The translations under genes and the position numbers were made by a program. A stretch of 34,481 bases of DNA from a virus, in IMG/VR virus record IMGVR_UViG_3300031825_000354, positions 1-34,481 of that record; one strand, given 5' to 3'. Position 1 is the stretch's first letter. Each line of letters begins with the position of its first letter. Below are positions 8,113-16,221 of this stretch, piece after piece. Below the pieces are notes generated by a model that was not told where the DNA came from, searched no databases, and saw only the letters and a list, made by a program, of their open reading frames with translations.

Positions 8113-8587
8113 CGTTCAAGGCTCCAGTTTGGGCCTCGCGCTCTTCTCCGAACCGACCACGTCGCCATTCCTTGGCGAGAAGACCGTAGATGACGGCGTG
8201 ATCGTCCCTGAAGCCTAGGCGTGCCACGCCCTCGCGCTTGAACCCGAGACGTTCCAGGAACCGGCGCGGCTCGTCGCTCTTGAGCGGTGTCACGCTGGTG
8301 CAGCGGACACATTCTAGGTCGCCGAAGGGGTATCTCAGCAACGCGCGCACGATGTCCTCGGTCAGCCACCGGCGGCCCTCGGACGCGCAGCTCAGTTCGA
8401 TGTTCCCGAAGAGCGGCTGGTAGTTGTGATAGACCACCCCGCCGGTCAGGAAGCCCCTGGCGTTCTCGACGCCGATGGCCCGGCAGGGCCCGAACACCTC
8501 GCCGTATTCCGCCTCCGCCACGAGCGGCGCGAGCTTGGGGATGCGCAGGGCCACCCAGTGCGCCACCGCCTTGTCCTGGCCGTACAC
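7907..8587 (-). CDS. GNAT-fold N-acetyltransferase-like virion-module protein
   Basis: Residues about 1-155 look like a GNAT acetyltransferase: a beta-rich first half, then RRFLERLGFKREGVARLGF and DDHAVIYGLLAKEWRR, typical of the C-terminal strands of the fold. Proteins of this kind are often found beside the nozzle and internal virion genes of podophages; their substrates are unknown. The start is probably the GTG at 8587, five bases after the nozzle gene stop, but it is weakly marked. The frame stays open 206 bases into the next gene (start 8112) and adds about 67 residues rich in Arg, Ala, Gly and Pro that resemble out-of-frame translation. The true protein may end near 8100, or a stop may have been lost. 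Confidence 0.72.
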   Translation of the reverse strand: MYGQDKAVAHWVALRIPKLAPLVAEAEYGEVFGPCRAIGVENARGFLTGGVVYHNYQPLFGNIELSCASEGRRWLTEDIVRALLRYPFGDLECVRCTSVTPLKSDEPRRFLERLGFKREGVARLGFRDDHAVIYGLLAKEWRRGRFGEEREAQTGALNDGQIRPDAPARARSRRRKPGAGAGQHRDRARTAAPEHGGVERPAGVGRLGGRPDTAGRLPPGHEPQPA

Positions 8588-8592
8588 CAGCC

Positions 8593-10242
8593 TCAGAGCA
8601 CGCCCCCGCGCTGATAGACCAGGTCGAAGCCCACGAGCTGGACGCTGACGTCCAGCGGCAGGTTCGGGCGGGTCAGGACGTGGCCGCCGCCGGCTTCGTA
8701 CAGCAGGAGGTCCGCCAGCGTCGGATCGATGGCGATGCTGGCGGTCTCGGGGTTGCCAAGCACCTCGACGCGCATCCGCGGCGTCGCGACGTAGCCTGTG
8801 GCCGTGACCCCGGTCCAGGCGTAGCGGATCTCGTCGGCGTCGTTGGGGCCGATGTCGCCGGCCTGGATCACGGTCTGCCGGGCGACCGGCACGCGCTCCT
8901 TGTAGTCGGTGCAGACCTCCAGCGCCGGCTTGATGATCGACGGCGCCTTGATCAGCGGCCGGATCATCGTGAAGTGCTTCTCGACCAGATGGCTCCCGAA
9001 GTCGTTGAAGGCCGGCTTCACGTCCCCCACGATGGTCGCGCCGTCGTCGCTCGCGCCGGTGTCCCACTGGTACACCCCGTCGGCGCCGCCGAAGTAGATC
9101 GCGCCGTTCGCGGCGCCCCAGCAGATCGCGTTCAGCCCTGTGAAGCGGCACCAACCTCCCTTCTGCATCGACCTGACGTACTGGTGGGCCGACACGCCCT
9201 CGGCGGTCGGGACGTTGACGATCAGCAGCGAGCCGCGGTTCGGATAGAAGATCGGCTGCCAGCCGAACAGGCCGCCATAGGAGATCGCGGCGTCGGAGAA
9301 GGCCGAGGCGACCTTGGCGCTCAGGGACTTGCTCTTCTGCTCCTCGATGGGGGCCGACAGCACCACCGACAGCGGGATCACGCCGTCTTCGGTGAGGATC
9401 GCGAGGTCGCTTCCGTACTGGACCATGCAGCGGTCGCCGATGGGCTTGGGGAGGTTGAAGACCCCCACCAGCGCCCAACTGTTGGCGTCCCCCGGATCGG
9501 AGCCCCGGTAGATCGCGGCCTGGCCTTCCGTGGTGACGTACACGGCCATGTCGTCGGGACCGGCGCCGCCGTCCATCGACCAGGTCGACATGCCGGCCAG
9601 CGAGCCGCCCTTGGTGAAGAACGGCCCGAGATCGAGGAGCGAGGCCCCACCCTGAATGGCGTTGACCGCCAGGTACCAGACCCGCAGGCGATCCTTCTCG
9701 CCGTAGTGGATGCGCGCCTTGTGGGCCATGACGTGCTTGAGGTCGGTCTGGTCCAGGGTGATCGAGCCTGACGAGCCGCTGACGCTGGCGGAGGATACGC
9801 TGGAGCCGTCGTACTTCACCGGCCCGTGGACGCCGTTCGCCATGACGACGTAGCGCCCGGCGTCGTTCGAGAAGTTCACCCAGTTCCAGCGGGCTGAGGT
9901 GGTGGAGCCCGAGGCCGTGTAGATCGCCGAGTTGAGCGCCCCGGCGTCCGTCACATCGAAAATATCCGCCCCGGCGCAGGCCAGGAGCTTGTCCCCGTTG
10001 CTGGAGCCCGCCCAGGTCGCGAGCGTCTCCACCGGCGCATCGGTCCCGGTGACGTGCTGCTTGGAGCCCCGGCGCAGCTCCACCCAGCCGCCGCGCGGAA
10101 TCCAGTTGTCCAGGATCACCGCGTTCTTGGCCGGCATCGCGGCCAGCGGGCTTTCGGTGTCCCAGCCGCCGACCGGCGCGGGAACGGTCGCCGAGATCGC
10201 GGTCTGCCGGCGGGCGACGTTGCGGCGCAGCGCCTGTCTCAT
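8593..10242 (-). CDS. Tail nozzle/hub protein of podophage type
   Basis: Encodes 549 aa, rich in beta strands, Gly and aromatic residues throughout, with repeated short blocks such as GGLFGWQPIFYP, GAIYFGGADGVYQWD and YVATPRMRVEV, as in the propeller-like nozzle proteins (P22 gp10/T7 gp12 class). It would close the tail tube beneath the connector adaptor. It follows the adaptor gene directly, which is the conserved podophage order. AGGGGG four bases before the ATG supports the start. I recognise no enzyme motif. The structural class is inferred from composition, size and neighbours rather than a named sequence motif. Confidence 0.75.
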   Translation of the reverse strand: MRQALRRNVARRQTAISATVPAPVGGWDTESPLAAMPAKNAVILDNWIPRGGWVELRRGSKQHVTGTDAPVETLATWAGSSNGDKLLACAGADIFDVTDAGALNSAIYTASGSTTSARWNWVNFSNDAGRYVVMANGVHGPVKYDGSSVSSASVSGSSGSITLDQTDLKHVMAHKARIHYGEKDRLRVWYLAVNAIQGGASLLDLGPFFTKGGSLAGMSTWSMDGGAGPDDMAVYVTTEGQAAIYRGSDPGDANSWALVGVFNLPKPIGDRCMVQYGSDLAILTEDGVIPLSVVLSAPIEEQKSKSLSAKVASAFSDAAISYGGLFGWQPIFYPNRGSLLIVNVPTAEGVSAHQYVRSMQKGGWCRFTGLNAICWGAANGAIYFGGADGVYQWDTGASDDGATIVGDVKPAFNDFGSHLVEKHFTMIRPLIKAPSIIKPALEVCTDYKERVPVARQTVIQAGDIGPNDADEIRYAWTGVTATGYVATPRMRVEVLGNPETASIAIDPTLADLLLYEAGGGHVLTRPNLPLDVSVQLVGFDLVYQRGGVL

Positions 10243-10250
10243 CTCGCCCC

Positions 10251-10952
10251 CTAGATCCCGAAGTTCCCGTCCGGGAAGTTGGTCTGCATCGGCGCCGTGC
10301 GGCCCGCCCGGATCGACAGCGCGCCTGCGCCGCCGTCATGCGCCATGGCCCGCGCGACGGCGCGCTCGTAGGTCTCCATGTCCTCCGAGTAGTCCAGGCC
10401 CTTGGCCTGCTTCCAACGCCAACGCACCCCCAGAGCGATCAGGCCCTCATCGAGATAGGCCCCATCGCCATCGACCGTGAACTCGGCCTTTCCTACGCCG
10501 ACGCTCGACCTGGCCCAGTTCCGGCTGACGTACTCGTAGGCGATGGTCTCGCCGGCCGAGGGCGTGGGCGTGATCAGGAACGCTCCGGCGCGCTCCCGGA
10601 AGGCCAGATAGACGCTCGCCGACGCGGGATTGGCCTGCACGGCCTCGAACTCCTGCGGCGAGATCGGGCCGATCAGCCGGCGCTGCGTGGTCCGGTTGAA
10701 GAAGGTGTTGGGGATGAAGCGGTCCAGGTCCTCGGGGATCGGCGTGTTGGTCTGCGTCTCGGCGGCGTTGGTCACGAAGGTCCAACCGCTCGTCAGGGCC
10801 TGCCAGGGATAGCGCTTCGCCAGTTCCTCACCCTCCTCGTTGGCGAGCGCGAAGAGTTGGCGCACGGCCTCGTCCGTCGAGTCGACGACGGTGTCCGGCC
10901 GCGAAATTCCGGTGCGGTCACAGACCCGCTGGATGATCGTCAGCAGGCTCAT
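10251..10952 (-). CDS. Connector adaptor (tail tubular protein A-like)
   Basis: Encodes 233 aa. The N-terminal helix MSLLTIIQRVCDRTGI and the pattern of a helical bundle followed by strands fit the adaptor proteins that dock under the portal in podophages (T7 gp11/P22 gp4 class). Supporting blocks are the acidic EEGEELAKRYPWQAL segment and the C-terminal ALGVRWRWKQAKGLDYSEDMETYERAVARA helix. It would link portal and nozzle. The start has AAGGTGA three bases upstream. It overlaps the upstream 105-aa gene by 35 bases. Confidence 0.78.
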   Translation of the reverse strand: MSLLTIIQRVCDRTGISRPDTVVDSTDEAVRQLFALANEEGEELAKRYPWQALTSGWTFVTNAAETQTNTPIPEDLDRFIPNTFFNRTTQRRLIGPISPQEFEAVQANPASASVYLAFRERAGAFLITPTPSAGETIAYEYVSRNWARSSVGVGKAEFTVDGDGAYLDEGLIALGVRWRWKQAKGLDYSEDMETYERAVARAMAHDGGAGALSIRAGRTAPMQTNFPDGNFGI

Positions 10953-11235
10953 TCGTCACCTTGCGACGGCGACGGCCGTCCGGCTTCTCGATGGTCTCAG
11001 GCGAGGCGGGAAGGGAGCCGCCGTCACCGTCGCGGGCGTCGCGGTCTAGCGGGCCGACGCCCTCACGGGCGCAGAACAGCCGCCAGGCTTCCGGGTGCGC
11101 CTCTTGGTCCGCCGCCGTCGCCGGCCGTGGCCCGATCACGTTGGCCGCGTCCAGGACGAACGAGAACAGGACATCGCCCTCCTCGTTGCGGCTGAAGCTG
11201 GCGCCGGGCGCCGCGCCGACTGATCGCCGCGTCAT
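10918..11235 (-). CDS. Small hypothetical protein of the head-tail module
   Basis: Encodes 105 aa that I do not recognise. The first 75 residues look like real protein (RNEEGDVLFSFVLDAANVIGP, AHPEAWRLFCAREG), and the tail is Arg/Asp-rich and probably disordered. The ATG overlaps the stop of the preceding gene as ATGA at 11232-11235, and its end overlaps the adaptor start by 35 bases, so it is translated in a tightly coupled string. No motif allows a function; it may be a minor head protein or an assembly factor. Confidence 0.65.
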   Translation of the reverse strand: MTRRSVGAAPGASFSRNEEGDVLFSFVLDAANVIGPRPATAADQEAHPEAWRLFCAREGVGPLDRDARDGDGGSLPASPETIEKPDGRRRRKVTNEPADDHPAGL

Positions 11236-11810
11236 CGGCCCTCTCCCTTCGCGCCGGCCTCGCGGAGCTTCTGAATCTCCTCGGCCATCTGGTCGATCTG
11301 CTCTTTCATGGCCGAGATTGTCTCACGGAGCTGCTCGTTCTCAGCGGCCAGCGCATCGGCCGGCGCCGCCCCCTTCGCCGCGTCCAGGTAGCGCCTGGCC
11401 TTGTCGCGGATCGCGAAGCCGCCCATCGGGATCGCGCGGGACAGCGCGGCGTCGTCGAGCGCCGCGAGCGTCTCGACGGTGCGGATGTGGAAGTAGGACA
11501 ACTCCTCGACCTGACCGCGCGTGACCCCGGGCCATTCGGAAAGGGGCGTGCCGTGCTCCGGCGCTTCCTGGTTGTCCTTGAAGGCCCGATAGCGGTCCGG
11601 CCAGCGCTGGCGGTGCTCGTCCTTCACCCGTTCGTCCACCGTGGACTTCTGGCCGGGAATGACGATCTCGACGTACTCGACGTCGTCGAAGATCGGCCGG
11701 CCCTCGAGCTTGGTCCGGAACTCGTTCTTCACCGGGCGCATGTAGAAGCGCGGGATGGTGATGTCCTTCTCCGCCGCGCCGGGCGTCGAGAAGCCGTGAA
11801 GCTCGCTCAT
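11232..11810 (-). CDS. Conserved phage head-module protein with C-terminal coiled coil
   Basis: Encodes 192 aa. The N-terminal part (FYMRPVKNEFRTKLEGRPIF, VEYVEIVIPGQKSTVDERV, RWPDRYRAFKDNQEAPEHGTPL) matches my recollection of an unnamed family near capsid genes in many tailed phages. Residues 100-130 (TRGQVEELSYFHIRTVETLAAL) look like a helix-hairpin-helix. A coiled coil of about 35 residues (ENEQLRETISAMKEQIDQMAE) closes the protein. The ATG at 11810 overlaps the stop of the glycosyltransferase-like gene (ATGA); longer in-frame translation upstream is shadow. The function is unknown, and a scaffold or connector-assembly role would be a guess. Confidence 0.75.
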   Translation of the reverse strand: MSELHGFSTPGAAEKDITIPRFYMRPVKNEFRTKLEGRPIFDDVEYVEIVIPGQKSTVDERVKDEHRQRWPDRYRAFKDNQEAPEHGTPLSEWPGVTRGQVEELSYFHIRTVETLAALDDAALSRAIPMGGFAIRDKARRYLDAAKGAAPADALAAENEQLRETISAMKEQIDQMAEEIQKLREAGAKGEGR

Positions 11811-13309
11811 GAGGTTCTCCTGAAGACCTGGTCGTTGCGGATTTTCCGCCAGATGTCGGGGATCAGCCCCTCGCCGTGGAGGAAGATGCGAAGGCCCTCG
11901 GCGCGCAGGCTGGCGTAAGCGTCCCGGAACTCTTCGGACTGACGGATCATCCACAGCGCGCAGCGGAAGCGCCTGCCGCCATGGCTGACCTCGATGACCC
12001 GCTCGCCGTCGTTGAGCGCCTGCGGATAGGCGTGGTGGTCGCCGCCCGCATAGCTCCCGTCCATCCCGTAGATGTGGACGCGCCGGTAGCCGGACAGCCA
12101 CAGGAGGTTCAGGGCCCGCAGGCCGACCGTTCCGCCGCCTGGCACGCCCACGATAGGCTTCGCGTCCCAGTAGGGTTCGAGGATCGCCCGGAGCTCCGTC
12201 CCGTCGCCGAAGAAGTTGTGCCAGACCACAACGTCGCGGTCCTCCAGCGCCTCGAAGACCGCCGGGTGACATTGGCTGGCGAGGAAGTAGGTCACGCCCT
12301 CAGGCGCGCCCTTCACGAACTCCGCGTTCTCCGGTCGGGCGTCCAGCATGACGTGCGCGTCCGGCGTGATCCCGTGCTCGCCCAGGAACCGCAGGGCGTT
12401 GTTCACCGTGATAAGCCGCTCGCCGCGGCGCTTCCGTTGACGGATTTCCTCGACCCGCGACTTCATCGACGGGCCGCCGCAGACCAGGACAGCCGTGTCC
12501 TCGGCCCTGTCGCGCCTGCGGTAGCCGGTGAACCACGGGAGGCCCCTGGCGACGTTCGCGCGCACGTTATCCAGCAGCGCGTCCGTGCTCACGTTGGCCC
12601 CGCGCATGACCGGCAGCGAGGTGTAGCCGCCGACCTTCCAGACGTTCGGAACCCAGCCCTCGGAGATCTCATGGTTCTTGGGCTCGCCGTGGAAGATCAC
12701 GACCCTCGCGCCCTGGGGCGGCCAGGACTGGGCCTGCCGCTTGTAGGAGACCACCCACTCGGCAGGCAGGGTCTCCCAGCCGCCCACTTCCGTGATCCAC
12801 TCCTGGTCGCCACCGTTCGGCACGCCGGCCGGCAGGGCTTTGGCCGGGACGAGCGGCCCGGGCGATCGCGTCATCACGTCGGGCTTGAAGCGGTCCCAGA
12901 CTGCCCGATGCTCCCCGTGGTCCCAGCACATCACCGAGGAGTTGAAGCAGGGCCAGCCGGCGTCCCGGGCGATGCCCTTGCGCTCGGCGAAGTCCTCCAG
13001 GCGGCCGACCACCGCCACGTCCAGGTCAAGGTAGAGCACCCGGGACCCCGGCTCCCACGGCATGTCGCCGGCGAAGAGCCGGACCTTCTGCCACCAGCCC
13101 GGCAGGGCTGGATCGTGGGGGATGGGGTTCACGCCAGGGGGGAGGGCGTCAGGCGCGTCGGTCACGCACCACAGCGCGTGGTCCAGCGTCGAGAGGTTGC
13201 GGTGGACCATGTCCGCCAGGATCTCGACGTATTCGGGGCCGTACTTGTCGCCGACCCGGACGCAGACGACGTGGACGAAATCTCGCGCGGCTTCCAAGAG
13301 CTTCCCCAA
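11807..13309 (-). CDS. Two-domain glycosyltransferase-like protein: GT-A domain plus MptE/DUF115 domain
   Basis: Encodes 500 aa. Residues 1-235 look like a GT-A sugar transferase: the DXD motif sits in YLDLDVAV (Asp95, Asp97), NGGDQEW near 165-171 resembles the GT8 DQ motif, and FHGEPKNH (206-213) matches the late metal-binding His region. Residues 270-500 fit the MptE/DUF115 fold of the motility-associated-factor family: VLVCGGPSMKS (275-284), TVNNALRFL, DAHVMLDARPE and GGGTVGLRALNLLWLSGYRRVHIYGMD. It heads the block carrying adaptor, nozzle and ejection genes, behind late promoter module 2. The start appears to be TTG at 13309 without a clear Shine-Dalgarno, and no other start is plausible. 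It may glycosylate a virion or host surface component; the substrate is unknown. Confidence 0.78.
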   Translation of the reverse strand: MGKLLEAARDFVHVVCVRVGDKYGPEYVEILADMVHRNLSTLDHALWCVTDAPDALPPGVNPIPHDPALPGWWQKVRLFAGDMPWEPGSRVLYLDLDVAVVGRLEDFAERKGIARDAGWPCFNSSVMCWDHGEHRAVWDRFKPDVMTRSPGPLVPAKALPAGVPNGGDQEWITEVGGWETLPAEWVVSYKRQAQSWPPQGARVVIFHGEPKNHEISEGWVPNVWKVGGYTSLPVMRGANVSTDALLDNVRANVARGLPWFTGYRRRDRAEDTAVLVCGGPSMKSRVEEIRQRKRRGERLITVNNALRFLGEHGITPDAHVMLDARPENAEFVKGAPEGVTYFLASQCHPAVFEALEDRDVVVWHNFFGDGTELRAILEPYWDAKPIVGVPGGGTVGLRALNLLWLSGYRRVHIYGMDGSYAGGDHHAYPQALNDGERVIEVSHGGRRFRCALWMIRQSEEFRDAYASLRAEGLRIFLHGEGLIPDIWRKIRNDQVFRRTS

Positions 13310-13324
13310 GCTGGACCGGCGTCG

Positions 13325-13354
13325 ATTATCCGGCCGCCGTGGGGCCTCTCAGCG
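13325..13354 (-). promoter_or_regulatory. Late promoter module 2 (before the glycosyltransferase-like gene)
   Basis: CGCTGAGAG (13354-13346), 14 bases, then GGATAAT (13331-13325), five of six bases of the sigma-70 -10 box in GATAAT. The predicted start codon (TTG at 13309) is 15 bases further, the longest gap of the six copies, leaving at most a leader of about eight bases. Confidence 0.72.
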
Positions 13355-13421
13355 TGGCGCGCATGAAGAAGGGCGGCCCCCCGGAGGCGACCGCCCGTCC
13401 CCTTGGACACTCAGGGAGCGG

Positions 13422-13712
13422 CTACAGGCTGGTCTTGCGGGCCCAGCCGTACTGGCCGGCGGTCAGGCCGCCGGGTGCGTTCAGGGTGAAGCCGGCCGAG
13501 CCGCTGTCGGACGAGGCCGACCCGGAGGCGCCGATCTTCACCGTGTCCACCGAGCCCAGGGCCTCGGAGGCGCGCACGTAGATGTAGCTCTTGCCGTCGG
13601 ACGCCTGGACCCGCGTGAGCGGCTTGAAGGCGGCCGTGGACGACTTGGCGCCGACGTCGACGCCGAGGGTGGGGACCGTCGCGAAGACGGCGCTGGATTT
13701 GTTCGCAGCCAT
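13422..13712 (-). CDS. Probable capsid decoration/cement protein
   Basis: Encodes 96 aa, Ser/Ala/Gly/Thr-rich, with alternating hydrophobic residues that suggest beta structure (VDVGAKSSTAAFKPLTRVQA, KSYIYVRASEALGSVDTVKIG). It lies 12 bases after the major capsid gene and has AAGGAG eight bases before the ATG. A small abundant protein in this place is usually a head decoration or stabilising protein; this is inferred from context, since no family motif is evident. It is the last gene of the scaffold-capsid block, followed by a 112-bp gap with promoter module 2. Confidence 0.65.
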   Translation of the reverse strand: MAANKSSAVFATVPTLGVDVGAKSSTAAFKPLTRVQASDGKSYIYVRASEALGSVDTVKIGASGSASSDSGSAGFTLNAPGGLTAGQYGWARKTSL

Positions 13713-13724
13713 GTCGGCGTCTCC

Positions 13725-14696
13725 TTAGTTGGCGAACAGGACGCCCTGAAGCTGGGCGTTGCTGAGGGTGGCGTTCCCCATGAAGCCGATGAACTTCGCG
13801 ACGGCGTCCTGGTTGGCCGAGACGCGATCGCCGCCGAACGGAACCATGTTGCGGTCCTTGTGGGGCCGCCAGTGCAGGTACCGGGTGTTCAGCATGTACA
13901 TGTGCTTGTCGGGGCACGCCCCGCCGACACCGCCGTCCAGGACGACGTCCGCGCCCTTGTACTTCAGGGTCACGAAGCCGGCGTCGGCGTCCGTCGAAGA
14001 CGTGACGCGCTGGATCGCCTGCATGGCGGACTCGAAGTAGCCGTAGAACTCGTCGTCGGCCAGGATCAGGTCCGGCTTGTCGGTCCCGCGGACCAGGCGG
14101 TTGTAGAGCGCGTTCATCATCCGAAGGATGTTCGACGCGCTTGGCGCCGAGCCCCCGTCCGACGTGCACTGGAACTTCTGGTTACGCCAGAAGTCGTAGT
14201 TCACGCGGCTGATGCCCCCCACCGTGCCGGTCGTCGGATCGTCGGCGACCAGGAGCTGAAGGCCCCCGATCTGCTTGCCGTTGTCCGCCGTGCCGTTCGA
14301 GTAGAGGTCGGCGCCGATGTTGTTCTGGAAGTCCGCCTCGGCGTTCTCGATGCGGGTCTCCATAAGGTCGATGACCTTCTCCGAGCCGCTGTTCATCAGC
14401 AGCTCCCGCCCGGAGATCGAGACCGAGATGGCGGCCTGCTTGTGGTCGAACTCGGCCGCGGTGATCACGTCCGAGGGCGACACGTTCAGCAGCTCGTAGC
14501 CGGCGTAGCGGATGAAGGTGTTGTTGCCCGGGTAGCTGATCGGCTGGAGGATGACGTGGCCGCCGTCCACCGGCTTGATCCGGCCGCGCTTCTTCAGCGC
14601 CCGCAGCAGGGCGTTGTTGTTCGAGATGTTGTCCGCCGTGACCGCGCTGCGGTTCTCCAGCGTGGTGGTCAGGATGTCGGAATAGTTCAGAGCCAT
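13725..14696 (-). CDS. Major capsid protein
   Basis: Encodes 323 aa, predicted to build the icosahedral head with the HK97 fold. Support comes from size, position directly after the scaffold gene, and capsid-like blocks: an N-terminal arm (NYSDILTTTLENRSAVTADNI), a spine-helix-like SEKVIDLMETRIENAEADFQNNIGADLY, and the late segment DLILADDEFYGYFESAMQAIQR then KYKGADVVLDGGVG, which resembles the A-domain/peripheral strands of podophage coat proteins. GGGA nine bases before the ATG marks the start. The capsid identity is strong from context and pattern; the subfamily is not assigned. Confidence 0.88.
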   Translation of the reverse strand: MALNYSDILTTTLENRSAVTADNISNNNALLRALKKRGRIKPVDGGHVILQPISYPGNNTFIRYAGYELLNVSPSDVITAAEFDHKQAAISVSISGRELLMNSGSEKVIDLMETRIENAEADFQNNIGADLYSNGTADNGKQIGGLQLLVADDPTTGTVGGISRVNYDFWRNQKFQCTSDGGSAPSASNILRMMNALYNRLVRGTDKPDLILADDEFYGYFESAMQAIQRVTSSTDADAGFVTLKYKGADVVLDGGVGGACPDKHMYMLNTRYLHWRPHKDRNMVPFGGDRVSANQDAVAKFIGFMGNATLSNAQLQGVLFAN

Positions 14697-14712
14697 CGTG
14701 GGTGGTCCCTAT

Positions 14713-15831
14713 TCAGACGCGGCCGGCGGCCTCTTCCATGGCCGCAGCGATCAAGCCGCGAAGGTTGTTGGGATCGGGACCGCCGGCCGCGCTACCGCCC
14801 GGACCAGGCGCCCCGGTGACAGACCCCGCCGCTTGGGCCGCGGCCGTGGCTTTCGCGCGCGCTTGCGTCTGCTGGGCCTGCTTGGCCTGGTCCGCCTGCT
14901 GCTGCTGGAGCATCAGGCCCCGGATCTCCGGGTTCGCCCAGCACGCCTTTTCGTAGGCGTCCTCGAGACCGCTGGCGCGGTTCTGAGCCAGAAGCGCCGC
15001 GACGTCCTCCTTCACCTCAGGCCAGTAGAGGTGCCTCGGATCGTTCGCGAACGCCTCGATGTGGGCGCGGATTTCAGCCTTCTGAGCCTCTTCGGCGCTC
15101 CGCTGCTGCTGCGTCACGGACTGCTTCAGGGTCTCCAGCTCGGTCAGGATCGGCGCGAGGCGGGGATCGGTGGCCGGCGACATCGGCGCGGCTTGTCCCG
15201 TCAGGTGCGCGATGATGGCCTGCGGCTGCGCCCCGTAGGTGCGCGCCAGATAGGCGATGCCGGCGGCCGGGTTGTCGATGAGGGCCTGTTCCGCCGCCGC
15301 GAGGTTGCGGATCCAGGTCACTTCGTCGACACCACTCAGGGCCAGGCGTTGCCGATGAGGCGCGACCACCTCTTGGAGGCGGTTGAGCTGCTCAGCCTTG
15401 GGCCCCCACTCGTTCCTGACGATCTGGAAGGACTTCTCCTGGTCCACGAAGGCTTTGCGCCACTTCGGGTCCAGGGCGGTCCATTCCGCTCGCAGGGGTG
15501 CGGGAAGCCCGGGCGGGGGGCGGCTCGTCTCCTCGTCGGGAGGTGTCGCCTCCGCCGGCTGTGCGGCTTCAGGTCGTTGAGTATCTTCGGTTTTTTCCGA
15601 TTTGGCAAACTTGCCGCTCGGATCGCGCGGCTGGCCGCCCTCAGCGCCCTGCGCGCCGGTCTCGGCCGCAGCCTCGGCGCCGGTCTCCCCGGCTGCGGCC
15701 TGGGCGCCGGTCTCGGCGGGCGGCGGGGTTTCGGCCCCGGCCTCGGGACCGGCCTGGCCGGCGGGCTCCTCGGTGTTCTCGGCCGCGGCGACGGCGGCTT
15801 CGATGGTCTCGCGCAGGCTTTGTCCCGGCAT
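14713..15831 (-). CDS. Capsid scaffolding protein
   Basis: Encodes 372 aa. The first 120 residues are low complexity (Ala, Glu, Thr, Pro, Gly, with imperfect TGAQAAAGETGAEAAAETGA-type repeats), followed by the DPSGKFAKSE motif often seen in scaffold proteins. The centre is helical and charged (LAPILTELETLKQSVTQQQ, EEAQKAEIRAHIEAFANDP), and the end is a short basic/hydrophobic helix (LRGLIAAAMEEAAGRV) suited to coat binding. It sits immediately upstream of the capsid gene. The ATG at 15831 has GAGGGGA nine bases upstream; translation of the frame further upstream is shadow. Confidence 0.85.
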   Translation of the reverse strand: MPGQSLRETIEAAVAAAENTEEPAGQAGPEAGAETPPPAETGAQAAAGETGAEAAAETGAQGAEGGQPRDPSGKFAKSEKTEDTQRPEAAQPAEATPPDEETSRPPPGLPAPLRAEWTALDPKWRKAFVDQEKSFQIVRNEWGPKAEQLNRLQEVVAPHRQRLALSGVDEVTWIRNLAAAEQALIDNPAAGIAYLARTYGAQPQAIIAHLTGQAAPMSPATDPRLAPILTELETLKQSVTQQQRSAEEAQKAEIRAHIEAFANDPRHLYWPEVKEDVAALLAQNRASGLEDAYEKACWANPEIRGLMLQQQQADQAKQAQQTQARAKATAAAQAAGSVTGAPGPGGSAAGGPDPNNLRGLIAAAMEEAAGRV

Positions 15832-15845
15832 GGGTGCTGTTCCCC

Positions 15846-16166
15846 TCAGCGGCTCTGAAGTTGTTCGATGGCCCGCTTGATGTCGGGCCCGACCGGCGGC
15901 GGCTTCTGGATCACCCGCTTCGGGCGCTCGTTGCCGACGATCTCGCAGCCCGCATCCCGGACGGCGCGGTAGTAGGCGGACCGGCTGTCGTAGAGCAGGC
16001 CGTTCACCGGGTTCTCGATGGCGTCCATGCCGTCGGTGCGGATGTAGAGGCGGACCCCGCTCGCGCCCGCCGAGGGCGCCGGCCAGTGGCCTAGGCAGGC
16101 TTCCGGCCACGCCTCATCGCTGGCGTGCCAACCGTGACAGACTTTGCACCAAGTGGAGCGGGCCAT
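15846..16166 (-). CDS. Small Cys/His-rich virion-module protein
   Basis: Encodes 106 aa. The N-terminus contains WCKVCHGWHASDEAWPEACLGHW: C-x2-C, several His and a third Cys, which could form a small zinc site. The rest (RLYIRTDGMDAIENPVNGLLYDSRSAYYRAVRDAGCEIVGNE) resembles an unnamed family found near scaffold and portal genes in tailed phages. Its ATG lies eight bases after the -10 of promoter module 3, with no Shine-Dalgarno, so it should be the leaderless first gene of the scaffold-capsid block. The function is unknown; a head assembly role is suggested only by position. Confidence 0.75.
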   Translation of the reverse strand: MARSTWCKVCHGWHASDEAWPEACLGHWPAPSAGASGVRLYIRTDGMDAIENPVNGLLYDSRSAYYRAVRDAGCEIVGNERPKRVIQKPPPVGPDIKRAIEQLQSR

Positions 16167-16174
16167 GGAGACGC

Positions 16175-16204
16175 ATTATCCAGCCGCTCCCGCCGCTCTC
16201 AGCG
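16175..16204 (-). promoter_or_regulatory. Late promoter module 3 (before the scaffold-capsid block)
   Basis: CGCTGAGAG (16204-16196), 14 bases, then GGATAAT (16181-16175), eight bases before the ATG at 16166. A GCGCGCCG stretch adjoins the -35-like element on its upstream side, as in the other copies. Confidence 0.75.
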
Positions 16205-16221
16205 CGGCGCGCATCGGGCGC

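Noticed and set aside
7907-10339. An 810-codon open frame on the minus strand
   Set aside because: Most of it is the Arg/Gly-rich shadow of the nozzle gene; only the part after about 8587 (the GNAT protein) looks like protein.
15843-15851. A seventh late promoter module (CGCTGAGGG, 8 of 9)
   Set aside because: The scaffold ATG would fall within the 14-base gap and no -10 follows; the bases serve as the scaffold Shine-Dalgarno.
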